This document shows positions 11,848-25,460 of a stretch of DNA of 64,000 nt, piece after piece. The stretch is from Melieria omissa (taxonomy: Eukaryota; Arthropoda; Insecta; Diptera; Ulidiidae), in NCBI GenBank assembly GCA_963971225.1, contig OZ020267.1, positions 116,260,936-116,324,935 on the forward strand, read 5' to 3'. How positions within the stretch are numbered: the first letter of the stretch is position 1; each line of letters starts with the position of its first letter. A program made the translations under genes and the position numbers. The notes beneath the pieces are model-generated. The model was given only the letters and a program-made list of their open reading frames with translations. It made no database searches and was not told where the DNA came from.

Positions 11848-14800
11848 TATTGAAAAAATATAAAAGGCAGCCTACGTAAGGCAATCAACTCGCGCGGAAA
11901 TATACCGTTAACTTTTCCATAGAGCGAAAAACTCTATCAAGTCGCCTGAATCGGAGCTATATGTGCGCTCTCTGGAAATGTGAGTTCCCTGTGAGTTGTG
12001 TGTATTGGAGGTTCTCGGAACCCTGTGTGGGCGTTGCCATAGATCGAATTGCCATTTGGCTGCCAGCGTTCGATTTCAATTTTAAAACTGAAATTGTCGT
12101 TTTGCAGCTGAACTTAATGGTCCGGCAGACACCGGAGTGCGCTCGTAATTCTCGTTTATTGCCCGCTTTTCAGCAAAACGGTAACAACCCGTTTCAGTCT
12201 GGTCAAAATGTTTGTCCGTTCAATTCATTTCGCACGCTGCGCACAAATACAAATAAATGAACAAAAAGGCAAACGGCGACAGTGCAGTCATTTTTCGTTT
12301 CCGACTTCTGGTGTTGGTGGTACTGGCTGTTGTTTGTGTGCCGCGCAGGGCGCGGATTGTCCTCTTCATTTTCGAAGACCGGTTTAAGCTTTTAAGCTTT
12401 CATTACATAATAAACAATGAATAAGTGATGCCGGCAGCTGGCCGCTGGTCGGCGAGCATACACGCCGGTCGTTTGTGGTCGGCCAGGCCAGGACGGATGC
12501 TGTCCCATATTCACCGTATTTCCGTTGTATTTCCGTCCAAGCGCTGCTGCCGCCATCTTTGTTGCCAATTGTTGTGCGAGTGTCGACGGTGGCTGCGGCG
12601 CCGGTGCCGGCTGCGAGCATGTCTGATTAACTGAAAATTTAATTTAAAACTCAAACGAATGAACGCGCCGCACGTACCGAAACCGGGCAGCAGCTCGATT
12701 CGCGTTCACACATCCGCGGCGGTGCCATATTTTTATTGTGCGAATGCCGCGTTTTATTTTTCAACAATAAGTTAATTGGCGCATTGAATCGAGTAAAATA
12801 CGGACGGAAGAGAAAACATTCAATTTTGCAAGTTTTAATCTGTGCAGAATATTTTCGGGTGGGTCTGTAGCGTTAGCAGCGCACTTCCGAGGACGATGTT
12901 GGCACAGTAATGCTCACAATTACTCCTGTGGCATCGGGGAGGGAAAGTTTTTATTCAATTTCGCTTGTGATTGCGTTCCCTGCATGAATGCGCTATTATG
13001 AGAGTTTAATTTTTACGGGAGCGGCATTACAAACTTTCGATATTTCGACTGCAGCCTTGTCACACTGTACTCTGAATACGTCAGTGATATTTCTGGTTAT
13101 GGCACTTAAGCAGGACTTAATGTGCAGCGACTAAAGTTTCAAAGTCCTTAAGTTAGCCACAGTAAGTCCTGTCACTAAACCTGTCGTCAGTGAAACAAAT
13201 TTCGAGCGTGCATTTTGCAGCGTTTAATTGGCATCTACACCCGCCAAGTGTGAGTCGCGCAAACCGCTCTGCTGTTGCATTCGCACTTTCCGGCGTCCAA
13301 TAAAAGCGCCTTGTTAGATCGTCAAAAATTATGTCATAATCAAATTGACACATTTCGCTGCCACTGGGAAGGGAAGCGCACTCACCAAAACGCGATTTTC
13401 CAACCGTGCTCACAATAAATGTTTAATTAAGTTGCGCACCCCTGCGAGCTGCCCTCGTTCACTCGCTGCAATTCACGACTCAAAGTCGCCTCCTTTGTAT
13501 AGTCATATTACCACATTTCCATAACGCCTCATATACAAAACCGTGGCGAATCAAGAAATCACTTTCAATGCCATCACAGCGAGAAACCACCACCGCTGCC
13601 ACCCGAATTATCGTCAGTCCTACGACGGTCGACTTCGCCGCAACGCGCCCCACCGCCCCTAAGCGCAGTAGCTGCAGCCCACACACACTCTTAATGCGCG
13701 GGGTAACTGCGTACCCGAAGTCACAACAAGAATTCCAGCCCCTCGTCTGGGTTTTACTACAATTATTACTACTGCCACCATCGCCGCTGCCACTTCAGAC
13801 TCCCCTAACCCACCATTCGCTCCTTGTTACTTCTTGGGCACTTTTCCGGCTGCGGAAGTGTTACATTGCCAGTCAGCCAAGCAGCCAAATTCCGCGCCAG
13901 CGTTGCTCAACTTTTTGGCACACAGCGCCGCTCATTTCCATATGCCTTGCGCCTGACGTGGTGGCTGCAACCGCTGGCGAAGGGACAAGCTCAATAATTT
14001 ATTCATACGCCAAATCACCCCAAATTCATTTGCTACTTAAGTTTAAAATTGAATTTGCGCATTTTGCCATTCATACGCGTGCACCCTTTGGCAGCGCACC
14101 AGCAGACGGCAGACAGCAAGAAAGCGCAGTTGTCATAGCCGGGTTAAGGTTATAATTTATTGGCATCTTTCCTCTTTGATTTCCCACTCTATGTTGTACT
14201 ATAGTTTAACTTTTTAGCTGCTGCAACCGTGGTTCCGCGCCGTGCTTTTCACCACCGATGCTATAAGATTATCCGCCATTGTCGGGTCGGCCGTGCGCAG
14301 AGAATGGTGCAAATCAGTAAATCATATGTCACGTTGCCAAGAGAAAGAGTTGTCATTCCAAGCCAACACATATGGCTTGTAAAAATGACAGCTGTGCAAG
14401 TCGCTGGCGCGCTCGTTCTTCCATATGTCCGTACAATTGCGCCGAGCAACCGACAGCGGGAAGGTTGTAATGGTGCCGGCGCGCGGACGAACCCAAAGGA
14501 GTACACGTGATAACAAACGACTAAATTGTCACATGATTTATTTGGCAATTATGCAAACTACATCGAATTTGTCGGCGTTGTTGCCATTCTCGCATCATAA
14601 TTTTTGCACGTACTTTAGCAAAATGAATTTTGCAATTTGAATTTGAATTCCTTTGGATTCTTATTCTTTCTTCGCTTTTACTTTGGTCTAAACTACTACT
14701 ACGAACTACTTTATAGTAAAGCAAATATATACCTATGATGTGATAAAACAATTTAAGTCTGTTTGCGGTGCCAGGACTTTTTTCTTATTCACATCTGTTT

Positions 14801-17800
14801 CTTCGCTTTACTTGTAAACATAGCTTTGTGCGAATTAGAAAAATATGTCTTAATTCGTTTGACCGCAATTCGATTTTGCAACGGACGAGTAGCAAAATCA
14901 ACATTTTATTTATTTGAGTTTCGTTATGTTTTCTTTACGGCTGTTACATCGCTTCAAAAGGGATCTTAATTATTTTACGTTAAATTTTGTTAAAGTGACA
15001 GCAAAAATAATTTCAAAGCAATAAAAATAAATATTCGACAACAGCAAGGCCGGGGACCTGCCAGGTGTGATGGCGAGAAGGCGCAAGGAGAGTAAGAACG
15101 CAAACAGACAGGCGCCGGGGTGGGTAAACAAACGCACTCATCAGGCGAGCAGACACTTCCAAATCGATGGTGTTGAGAGCTTGTAGATGTCTGCTGCAGC
15201 CAGCTGCCAGTGGTGGCGTTCATAATGGTTGCGCTGATGGCGCTACGAGATGGTGGCAGTGCGGTTGGGGCTGTTGCTGCTGGTAACCTTTGCCTAACCC
15301 AATTTAAATCATGCGTAAGACTACATGATGAGCGACAGACGACTGCAGCTGCGGTGTTGCTCTAGTCTTCCGCTTCCTTTAACGGCATATTCCTGTGGGA
15401 GCGCCGGTGGGAATGGCTGTAGCAGTAAATAACAGTTTCATTGCTGGCAAAACAAAAAGCACGCCCGCCCGCAAACAATGTCCTGCCTCATTGTTCATAC
15501 ACTTAAGAAAACAGCCCGCATGATAAGGGAATGCTGCGCAGTTGATTCAATGTGTGAGAATACTAATACTTAGTTGTTTTTGGTCCATATATTGGAGTTT
15601 TAATGTCGGAAGCTAGCATCCCTAACCTAGAACGAGGTGTGCGCAGGACAATGCTTGGACCTAGACGCTGAATTGTGAGTTTTAAAGCATTGCACAGTGA
15701 TTCGACTCCATACAACCGCGGGGCAAAATTAGGAGTGGTCCGTTCTTCATAAAATGTGGTATACTACATGGTCTACTGAATTGAAATCTCCATTTGGTTT
15801 TTCTTAGACTGTTTTAGTTTGGCAATGCCTGAGACCTAAATTTGCAAATTTCGTCATTTTTGGAGAGCTATAGCACCAAGTGTGTTGGCTAGATTTTTCA
15901 GATTTTACATTTAATCGGTAACGTCAACATTGATTATTCCAAAGAGTAACAGAAATTGTCTTAGGACCCTCTGGTTTTGCAACAAAAACGAAAATAATAA
16001 TAGATGTGTTTTGCATTTTTGCAGATTTTATCATTTTTCATGCTGATTGCATACTTTTAGGGATAAATAAAATAAATTTTGTCGAAAAATACGTGTTTAG
16101 ACCACTTTTAAAATTGAATTATTTTCTGAGATCGGAAGATATCGGAGGATGTAATTACATTATCCGACAAAGAAAGAATGCTTCTTAAAATAAAAAAAAT
16201 CCAGGAACATACTTTCACATAGTTTTTAGATATTTTCCTTTAAGTTTTGCCAATTTTCAGATTTTTAATTTAGAAAAATATTTTGAATTAAATGTGAAGT
16301 AAAAGCCTACGATTTGCAAATTTTGAGAAAACATTAAAAGCGAAAATGTCCACATCATTTCTTATTCTATATTGAAAGTTTAAGCAACTTCTTGGTAACC
16401 ATGTACTCAATAGACTAAAAAACAGAAAATATGAGTTTCAATTTTTTTTTAGAAAAAAGTTTCAACTTTGAGTCGCTTTTGCACAGACACTAATTGATTT
16501 TTTTCACAGATTTTTCAAGGTTTTCTTAGTTGGAGTTTTTTCTTTCAAATGACATCAAAATCGTGAAATTCTGAGACTATACTTTTTTTGAATTTTGTCT
16601 ATGGAACGAATAACTGTGCATTGTGTTAAGGTCCTCCGATGAAACTTTTCTTATGTCGTAAGTTATGGTCGGCATTCTCTGTTATTAACCAATACTTTAA
16701 TTCGGGAGTCTGAATTTTCGTTCGTCTATGGGTCGTCGCCTCGCTTTGACTTGTTTGGAAGATTTTTTTCAGTGAACTTGAAGAGGCTTAAATCGGGCAC
16801 AATGTGGTGGGCAACTGTGGCAATTGTCCATTTCAAGGAAGAAGGAGGCAGTAAATATGCCTTTTTGATGTGACGCCGATATTACGCAAGACTTACCCCC
16901 ACTTTAGCTGTTACGAGCGTAACTGCCTGTGGCAGAACCGCTGTTATCGGCTGAAAGAATTTGCGCTTGCGGTGCTGCTCGACTGTTGCAGCCACATTCA
17001 CATCACTCTCGCAGCGTATTAAAGCGTTTGGGTAGTCAGGGAAATTTTATTATCGCTGCGGTGCCAGCAGCGAAAAGTGAGCGCATAACGTGCACCCACA
17101 CGACTTTAGTTCTTGGAAATGCCTTGGCAGTGCACAAGGCGGCAGAATGCCGTAGACAGCAGAGAAGAGCCGCTTGCGTTGATTCAAATTGGGTCAAAAT
17201 GGTAGAATTGTGGCCAAATGAGATATAAGCGAATATAATTTGGACGATGAACAGTAATCGGACAACAACAAAGCCGAACTATTTACAGCAGCAAATGCGA
17301 GCACCGCATCGTCGTCAGCTGCTGTCGTCCTCGGCTCAAAACGGGCTCGAACGCACCTTTCCCCAGCCTACACTGCACTTCGCAGCTCTACGAAAATCCT
17401 ATTTGCTTTTTTGTTGCTTCCATAATTTAATTGTTGCTGCCGCCTACACCGAGCACTAAGGCGGTGTGTCATTGTTGGATGTTTGGTTGGTGGCTGCTAT
17501 GTTTCGTAGAATGAATGAAATGTGATTACGACGTAATTCAATTCATGTTATCTTCCGAGTAAATACATTGAGACATCACACGACTTAAATACACTGTGCT
17601 GCCTCTGTCAATTTCTGTCTTTCGCTCACAACAAAAGCAATACATAGCCAACAACAACAAAGTCATCAACGACACACACACACACATGCACACAGATACG
17701 CTCGCACATTGTGCTGTGCTGTAGTTAGAGCTGCATTGTAAGATTCTGTGATTTTATTTTTGATCCTTTTTGTGTTCTTGCTGTACCGAGAAAACATGAG

Positions 17801-18976
17801 GAACAGGTCAGCAATTCTCGCAAATCAAATTGTGTTGGCAAGCAAACAACAGCAACAAGCCTAGTTGAATAATAGGGGCTGGGACTTACACACAAGAGGA
17901 TTGCCGCTCGACAGGATACCCGCACCGAATGAAAATGCCATTTGGCAGTGTCCAAATATTTACGCTCATGGGTGTCAGGGCATGAAGACAACAACAAAAT
18001 GACAATAGCAAGAGCAAGCACTGCGCACACACGCAGAGCAAGGCCAGGCACCGTAGAAGGAAAAGTTAGACATTGAAGAGGAAAAAAAGCGAGTGCGGGA
18101 AAGTGAAAACCCAAAACGGTATAAGAAGCAATTTTCCCAGCTTTCCAGGTTTTTATATTTGAATTATTAAAAAGACTCATGCGACGGTGGTTACGCCTGC
18201 CTGCTCGCCGGCACAGCAAGAAGCCAACCGTTATCTCGTATGGGGTCGTGCGTGCACAAAACGTGCAACGTTCGCGCTCGGCGCTCGGACTCCCAGGCAG
18301 GTAGGCCTCACGTCCTGCCGTCGGCTCGCCACGGGTGGTGATTTGCGAGAGACTTAACTGGGCCACATTTTAATTGCGGCTATGTGAAAAGTCGAGATTT
18401 ATGCCTAATCTGCCGTGACTCTTGCTGACTACGCTGACTGTCACAAGTCACACCACGCAATGCCACACATCAAGAACAGCATTTGTATTGAATTCGGCTG
18501 GCACATTTTAGGGAATGTCTACATTTCTTTATCGTTATTTGATTGTGCAGACGATCTAAATCTAATGCGAACGTGGATGTTGCCAAAACGAGAATTACAC
18601 ACCTGGAATTCGCTTGAGCAAAATGTTTTACGCCGCAATTCTCTCATTCACTTCATTTACTTATATATAAATTATAATTTATATCATATAGAAATAAAAT
18701 TCAGTTTATATCAGTTTTAATATTGAAAGTCGAAAGTCGTATATTGTTCTTATTATTTCCAGTGTCAATCAGGAATTCCAAAAAGTTTCCTTTTAATAAA
18801 CAGAAGAGTTTAGAAATATAGTACTATTTCTAGGGAGTTACTCACGCTTATTTGTGGCTTCTTGGCTCGCTTTGACGATAAATTGGAGGTTTTAAGGCCA
18901 TTGGCGATAGATGAAATCACAAAATAAGCAACTGCCACTGATGTAAATAAAGTCATCATTGTCCCTGCTCAACGCA

Positions 18977-19027
18977 ATATCGCAGTGCCAATAAATTTAT
19001 ATACTTTATTTTCTGGCACTGCGATAT
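18977..19027. repeat. Inverted repeat / hairpin
   Basis: ATATCGCAGTGCCA at 18977-18990 is exactly complementary to TGGCACTGCGATAT at 19014-19027 across a 23-base AT-rich loop. The function is unknown. It may be a fold-back remnant of a small element. Confidence 0.85.
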
Positions 19028-19199
19028 CGTAATGGCATTATCGCCAGTCATTATCCGTGTTGTGTTTACACTTTCCACTCGCAACGACGGCAGCGGCAAA
19101 TATCAGGAAGAAGTAAACGCAAGTAGGGCCGAAGATGTTACTTTCTGCGCGCAAGTTGCCGAGCGCGAAAGCCAAAACCAACGCACTATGGGTCCCGGC

Positions 19200-19245
19200 A
19201 AATTACTTACCTGCAGTCAGGAAGGGGTCGCGGTAAAAATAGGAG
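19200..19245 (-). other. Putative recursive (ratchet) splice site
   Basis: On the minus strand a pyrimidine-rich run (CTCCTATTTTTACC, then CCCCTTCCTGACT) ends in GCAG directly joined to GTAAGTAA, with the junction between 19211 and 19210. An acceptor and an optimal donor sharing one point match the zero-length-exon ratchet consensus of long Drosophila introns. It has the same orientation as dnt and lies ~18.6 kb from the dnt exon acceptor. A conventional short 5' exon ending here is the alternative. Confidence 0.5.
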
Positions 19246-21290
19246 CTGCTAGCGGGTATGTGCGGCAGTGATTCCTTTCTGTGCGCGTCGTGCGCTCGCT
19301 CATTTTTTATCGCCAATCGAGATAAGCAAATTACAAACAAACGCAAACCTGAGACGCGCGCCGCCAAATGCCGACCACGCTCGTTCGTGCGGCCCTCCGG
19401 CGAGTGGGCACTGGCGCCCAATGCTGGCTAGAGTGATTTCGCGGCAAGCCATGTTGGGCGTAGGCAGTCGGACAATCACAGCCGTTAAATTGGCGTGTAT
19501 TTTCTTGTTGCTTGGGCTGCTTGCAAAGTTGGGTGCTGTATCTTGTTTTGTGTGGTTGTTAGGATATTTATCGCCTTCCAAATTTTACAACTTCAGTGTG
19601 TCCGCAACGTGGGCGTACATTGTATTGTAATTCGATGCAGATAACAACACCAAATTGCTAACTTTCTTTCGGAACGGCTAACTGAACAGCAGATCAGTGC
19701 TGCGCCAAAGTTGTGGTTGTTGGTGCAATTTGCGCATATTGATTGCTCAGCGACGCATGTACTCGTATCTACTGTCTCCTAATTTTTTGCTACCAGAAAC
19801 AGCAACAACACTATGCTAACTTGAAAACAAATTAAGGCAGCTCGCGACAACTCACTAGTTTTGTATGAAAGTTTGATGTTAGAGATTTTTTAACGGCGCC
19901 AAGCAATCGGCCAAAGGACACCCACATCCACACCCAGGGCCTCGACCGGCTATAAATGTCTGTGTGCACGTGTAGTTGGCTTGAACAATTTACACTCAAA
20001 AGTTACGTAAGCACGAAGTTGCGATTTGCAATGCTACGCAGAAATGCCACAGACGCCAGCTTGCGGCACGGTGCAAAGAAGCTTCCGTGAGCCGATAATC
20101 GTTCCGCTTCCAGCTGCAGACGATTGATTTAAATGTTTTCCTTGCAGTCAGAAAAACAACAAAAACAAACGAATTAATGATGCAAACACCAGCAGCAATT
20201 GTTTCGAGAAATTGCCCTCTGCTAGGGCGAGCGCAATGCTTTGCAGCGCGTTTGTTTACTTGTTGCTTGTCGCAATGCGGCGCTGGGTGCCTGCTCGCCC
20301 GCTCCCTGCTTCTGCTTGCCAGCTGCGATGCGCGTTCGCGCCAGGCATGCGCTGGGCTCTTGTTGCGCGGTGGTCATAATTTAAAGAGTTCATTTGCGTT
20401 GGACGAAAATTATTATTGAAAGGAAAATATACACCAGCTTCGATTTCAAACCCCACCTCCTCCAACGCGCCTAGGCGGGGAATGGGGGCCCACCGTTGTC
20501 GTCGTTGTAGTTCATGTGTGCACATCAGCATTAACAACGGCAACAACAACAATTACCAATAACAAACGAGTAATGAAAGCGAATCCCCCCACCCCTCTCA
20601 CACTCGTCTACTCATGACTATCTCTGCCTCCACTGGCTCTGGTGTTGAGATATTTATTTGGCCTTTATTATTTCAAATGCTTTCAGCAAATACAATTAAC
20701 AATTTTATTTCAATCGTGTTGCTTTTGTTTTTCGGAAATGCATAAATTAAAGTTCTGAATTGTTTTGGCAGCCCATTAAAATCGGCACTTGAGTATTTCA
20801 AAATTTATAGCCGATATATGTACAGAAATGCCGCGGATGCGAGTAACAGTTCACATTCTTCCGATTATTGGGGTTATTTGGCCCAAAACCTTATTTATTC
20901 TTTCGAATAAGAAAGACTTGCATGGAAATGAGGAGAAAGGGAAAACAAACAAAATAAAATCGATTTTCTGAGAACTTTTGTTGCAATTCCGAAATTCTAC
21001 GAATATACGAATGAGGAATGTATAAATTCTGAGGAAAATTCCAGTCAGTGAATTAGTTGAATTCGTAAGGTTTATGTGCAACAAGGCCTAATTACAATTC
21101 AAAGTTCTTTAGGTAGAAGCTCAGAAATGGAGTCATCGCTACGATTGTTAGGAAAAAGCCTTTTGTGCTGGGCGGCTTGATAACTTGCTGGACGATGTAT
21201 ATTCAGATCAGTCAGGAGTTGGAGAGATCTGAGAGCTGAGAGCGCATAGTTTAAAATCTTTTATATTTTCTGTTGATATATTAACTTATA

Positions 21291-22566
21291 CACCGTGCCG
21301 ACGAATAACTGTTACTATTTACTATACTAGACTTTTTTGTATTTGTTTTGTTTCAATGCCGTAAACAATACACTAGTTAGTTAACGAAATCATTCAGTGT
21401 AAAAATTTAAGAAACATGTACGCCGAACGAGAACTTGGGATAAAATTACATTTGAAGGGTGAAAAACCAAATGTGATTGCTAAATCGCTAAAAAATCTTA
21501 AAATCAACAAAATATTTGTATATCGTACTATAGCGCGGCTTAAAAAAACACTGGAACCTTCAAAATCGCAAAAAAGACCGGTCGCAAAAGTACCGTAAGA
21601 ACTATAGAATTCTTGAAGAAAGTGCGCGAGCTCCTACGTCGAAATTGTGCGATTTCTTTAAGAAAGATGGCTAAAGACATGGGTGTGTGCCACAAAACCG
21701 TACAAAATGTTATTAAAAAAAATTTGAAGATGAATGCCTTAAAAAAAACCAATTCACGGTCTTACAGAGCGTCAAAAAATTATGAGAAAGGAAAAAAGTG
21801 AGCAACTCCTTCGACGGCACGCAAGCTGCGAAATAATATTTTCGGGTGAAAAAGTCTTTTTTACAAAACAGCCATAACGCTCAAAATAATCGCGTGTATG
21901 CAACAAGTATGGCTGATATCCCGACTCATAAAAAAGCAGTTGAAAGGTATCAAAACGTATCATCAGTTATGGTATGAGGAGCAATTTCTGAAAAAGGCAA
22001 GCTCCCCTTTTTATCGAAAAAGCCGTAAAAATTTACGCAATCTACTACTTGGAAGAGGTTTTGAAAAAGCATTTGTTGCCACATGCCACGCAGTTATTTG
22101 GAAATGCACAATTTTGCTTCCAGCAAGATTCCAGCTCACAAGGCAAAAATTGTTCAGTTCAATTGCTCGTCTAAAGACGAACTTCCATGTTTTATTTCGG
22201 CAGATGAATGGTTATCCCCTTCTCCGGATCTGAATCCATTGGATTTCTCTATATGGGGCTTCATGCTGGACAAAATGAAGAACATTAAACACCTGAAGAT
22301 AGAAAAGTTCAAGCGACGCCTTCAGAAGATATAGAATGAAATACTTGACGAAGTCGTGCGTGCCGCCTGCGCTGCCTTCCCAATGCGTTTACGACTCGCA
22401 AACAAAAACAAGGGTGAAAGATTTGAAATTAATAATTAAAAACTAAATGAAATAAGTACTGAAACAAAAAAAAAATTTGTTTTTTTTTCAAAATCAATCA
22501 CTTGTTCATTTTAAGTTTTGTTTATTTTTAACAAAACTTTAGTAACAGTTATTCGTCGCCACGGTG
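21291..22566 (+). mobile_element. Full-length Tc1/mariner-superfamily element, decayed (1276 bp)
   Basis: It is flanked by TA on both sides (21289-21290 and 22567-22568), with inverted termini that start CACCGTG and share CGACGAATAACTGTTACT for a total of about 27 bases. Length and TA target fit the Tc1/mariner superfamily. It contains one plus-strand transposase pseudogene. Confidence 0.92.
21416..22400 (+). pseudogene. Tc1-like transposase, several frameshifts
   Basis: The segment opens with a helix-turn-helix start (MYAERELGIKLHLKGEKP...) and continues in a second frame with VRELLRRNCAISLRKMAKDM, a typical second HTH. In later frames come VMVWGAIS-like sequence, the CFQQDS segment with an aspartate, then DEWLSPSPDLNPLDFSIWG. 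Bridging the frameshift near 22120-22140, I count 39 residues between the second and third acidic residues, both aspartates. This is longer than mariner (34) or maT (37), but the count depends on where the shift is placed. At least four frame changes make the protein non-functional. Confidence 0.75.
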
Positions 22567-22568
22567 TA

Positions 22569-24960
22569 CAATAACCGCGATTTTTTCAGTGCGCTGGAAA
22601 GGTGCGTTTTCTCATATGGCGCAGCAATTAAAGAAAAGCAAAAAGAGCGCATTTAACGCGCCGCAGTATGATATCGCGTAAATAACTAATTGCGTACCTC
22701 CATTATAAGCCATTTGTTTTTGTTTACTACCTGCGCCTGGGGCCAAAAGACTGGCGTTTGCCGCAAACACTCGAGTGCGGAGTGGGCAAAGAGAGCGGCC
22801 GATAATTCTTGAAAATCATAATTGAGCCAAGCCATAAATCTCACACGCTTAGGCCGTTCAAGCAGGACGAGCTAAGCTAAAAAGGCCGAGCTCATCTATA
22901 TGACCTCGCGTTGGCAGTCTGCGGCGTGGCCATTAATTTTATTAATTTCACAGGATTTTCCGCTACACTTTCTGGCATTGCGCACAGCTGGCTGGCAGCG
23001 GGGCTGACAGTCTCCTTAAGAGCTGGTTGTAGGCGTAATCTGCAACATCGCATTACCGCCACGAAAATTTAATGTAATCTCTGTCTAGGCCCAAGTTTTC
23101 CACTTCACATCGTGAATTTGTACACAGTGAAAATAGCAACAATTTAAATCCCAGATGTAAGAAACAATGTATTAGTGCCATGACAGAGTTATGACATATT
23201 GAAATTACATTGACATTGATAAACAGATAACGAGGGGCAGATCGGCGAATCGGAAGCATTCCAAACAAATTTTAGCAATTCAAACTATGACCCTCACAAA
23301 AGGCCTAAATTTAAATAACGAAGTTCTTGTGACGATGAAGTTCTTGTGACGCGGCTTCAGTGTACTTTAGTGTTCTGAAAGCGCCATCAGAAAACTTCGT
23401 TTGAATCAGCTTATGAAATATTTTCGGTTTATTTATATAAACGACGATGTTGTGCTATTGTGTGTGTCTTTTTACACCGTTTTCTGAATCGTTTTGTAGA
23501 AGTGCGAACACCTGGGCGTATCAGCACTGAGGGAGTTGCTGCGTACAGATATACAGCGAGCGTACTATACACCGGAACCGCCTTTATCGTGTTTTGACGT
23601 GAAGAGTCATTCCAATCCCCGACCAAACGATGGAAAATCGAATGCATTGGAAACGCGAACCGCAATTTATGTGACTGCACACACGGCATGGGGAGGGATT
23701 CTACCGTTACCTGGTTGCCTGATACGCTCGTTGCCAGGTCCCATTTCACCAGCGCCATGTGTCGCCACTTTCGAGCGCAGCAAAAGAAATGTCGTCGCCG
23801 CTGGTCGCCATTAATTAAAACGTTTTACATATTTAATTTTTATCTCTTTGTTTTGTGGTAGTTTTCACCTATTTGTAACCAGCGCGATGCGGCACGCCGC
23901 AAAGGGAATCTTTGACGTTTTTCTCTCCATTTTCAGCCTACTCGAAAAACGGTGTCCGAAGGGGGAAGCATGTCGACATAAACATGTCAAAATACGGCAA
24001 CACAATGCCACTTGACTGCGCTCGGGGACACAGCGGGCAGATCGAATTTGAATTTGAATTTGACTCGGAATAATGCGAAGCAAGAGAGCGCGTGTAGCAA
24101 TGCCCGACGTAGCACTCAACTTAACTGCCTGCAAGTAGCGCGCGCCTCTCCGCCGCCATAAACATGTCAAATGTGCAATTATTTCGAATGTTTCTGATTG
24201 GCGCCGGCTGCTTTTAAACTAACTCGATGGTTCTCTTCCGCGAATAGTTTAATTTTCACAGATAAATATGAGAAACGTTTAAAAACGTCAAATTTCAAGC
24301 GCAACGACAATCAATGGTTACAGTGTTCATAATTAAAAAAGCACAGCTGATATACAGCTGATTTTGACGGGTCTGGCGAAAACGAACTTTGAGTTGGGCA
24401 CCAGAAAGCTCAAAGGACTGATCAGCTCGGCGGGCAATGAGCCTTCGTTGCATATTTGAGTCGTTGTTTTGCAAATTTAGAATGTTAGACAAATATCACA
24501 ACACAAATTGGAGTCATTCTGTTTCTGCATGCATTTTTTTGATGTGTTGTTTACGTAACTTCGTTTGCTCTTCCGAATCGGAGAGGATTCATTTTTTAAC
24601 GACATGACAAATAGGTAGTGGGAATACGTTAAGAGGAATTAGAATAAAAAACAAATTTTAGTCGTGTTTCATTAATCAAATTTAAAATTAACTTACTATT
24701 ATAACAAGAAATCCTGGAGAACCAAGACGTCAGAGAAGGCAGAAATTTTCCAATTTCAAATAACATCGTTTGGAAATTGTTGGTGAAAAACTACAATTTT
24801 TAAAGTTCGTGGGGTCCACGCCAGCACAGGCACATCAAGAATTTACGATAATGATTACCGCAACAGCAATAAGAACAGCAACAATTAAAACATTGCAGTC
24901 GCCAAATTATAACGCAGTTAGTTTATGGGGCACAATACCATTACCACATACATGCCCTGC
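22569..24960. other. Non-coding host sequence, no gene recognised
   Basis: Mixed composition. A small duplication of GAAGTTCTTGTGACG is at 23320-23352. I saw no protein similarity and no element boundaries. Confidence 0.5.
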
Positions 24961-25460
24961 CGGCAACTCAACTAACTTTTAACGCACTTTAATCTAACTA
25001 ATTCTCAACTAGTTGTGGTTGATAGTTGGATTATTTTCAATGGAGCCAACTGACTATTTTAACATGGCGATGGCCTAGGCAGTAGTCAATTGTCCGACTC
25101 TGCATGACTTTTCAACTAACTTAAAGTTAGTTATTTAAAAGTTAGTTAAAGGTTATCTAATTAATGGTTAGCTATAAAATAATTACATTTCAGTTAGCTT
25201 CAAGTTGACTTTATTTAAATCAGCTATTATTTAATACGTCTTTATCCATAATTTTATTTCCCTGGACTGCGACCGCACGCACGAGACTAAGCACTGATTA
25301 TGATTTCATAATGCACGAAAGAAAATGACAAATATGTAAAATAAAATTCCAAAGAGCAAAAAAAAACAAACAACGATTAACTGTTTTTTAAATTTCTATG
25401 CCATAAACGCACGCATTAAATTTGGGTGGGTTCTGCATTACTTTGTAGTTAGCTTATATA

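Larger units (their letters stand above)
11850..21288. other. Non-coding host sequence, no gene recognised
   Basis: A long stretch with CA-rich and CAA-rich segments, an AT-rich tract at about 15550-16700 and a very AT-rich patch at 18655-18720. The longest frames (13568-14155 plus strand, 17725-18366 minus strand) have no recognisable domain and biased composition. A 14-bp-stem hairpin lies at 18977-19027 and a putative ratchet splice site at 19211. Confidence 0.5.

Noticed and set aside
13568..14155. 195-codon plus-strand frame rich in Pro, Thr, Leu
   Set aside because: Low-complexity composition from CAC/CTG/ACC repeats; no domain.
15550..16700. AT-rich block as a further transposon
   Set aside because: Searched for inverted or direct terminal repeats by eye; none convincing.
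17725..18366. 213-codon open frame on the minus strand, the longest non-transposon frame on that strand
   Set aside because: No recognisable domain, composition follows local base content, no splice or start context; a frame of this size is not very unlikely by chance in 64 kb.
19203..19421. Upstream dnt exon ending at the GTAAGT donor at 19210
   Set aside because: The phase fits, but the encoded residues (SSYFYRDPFLTAG) do not resemble the WIF start; the adjoining pyrimidine-rich acceptor makes a ratchet site a better reading.
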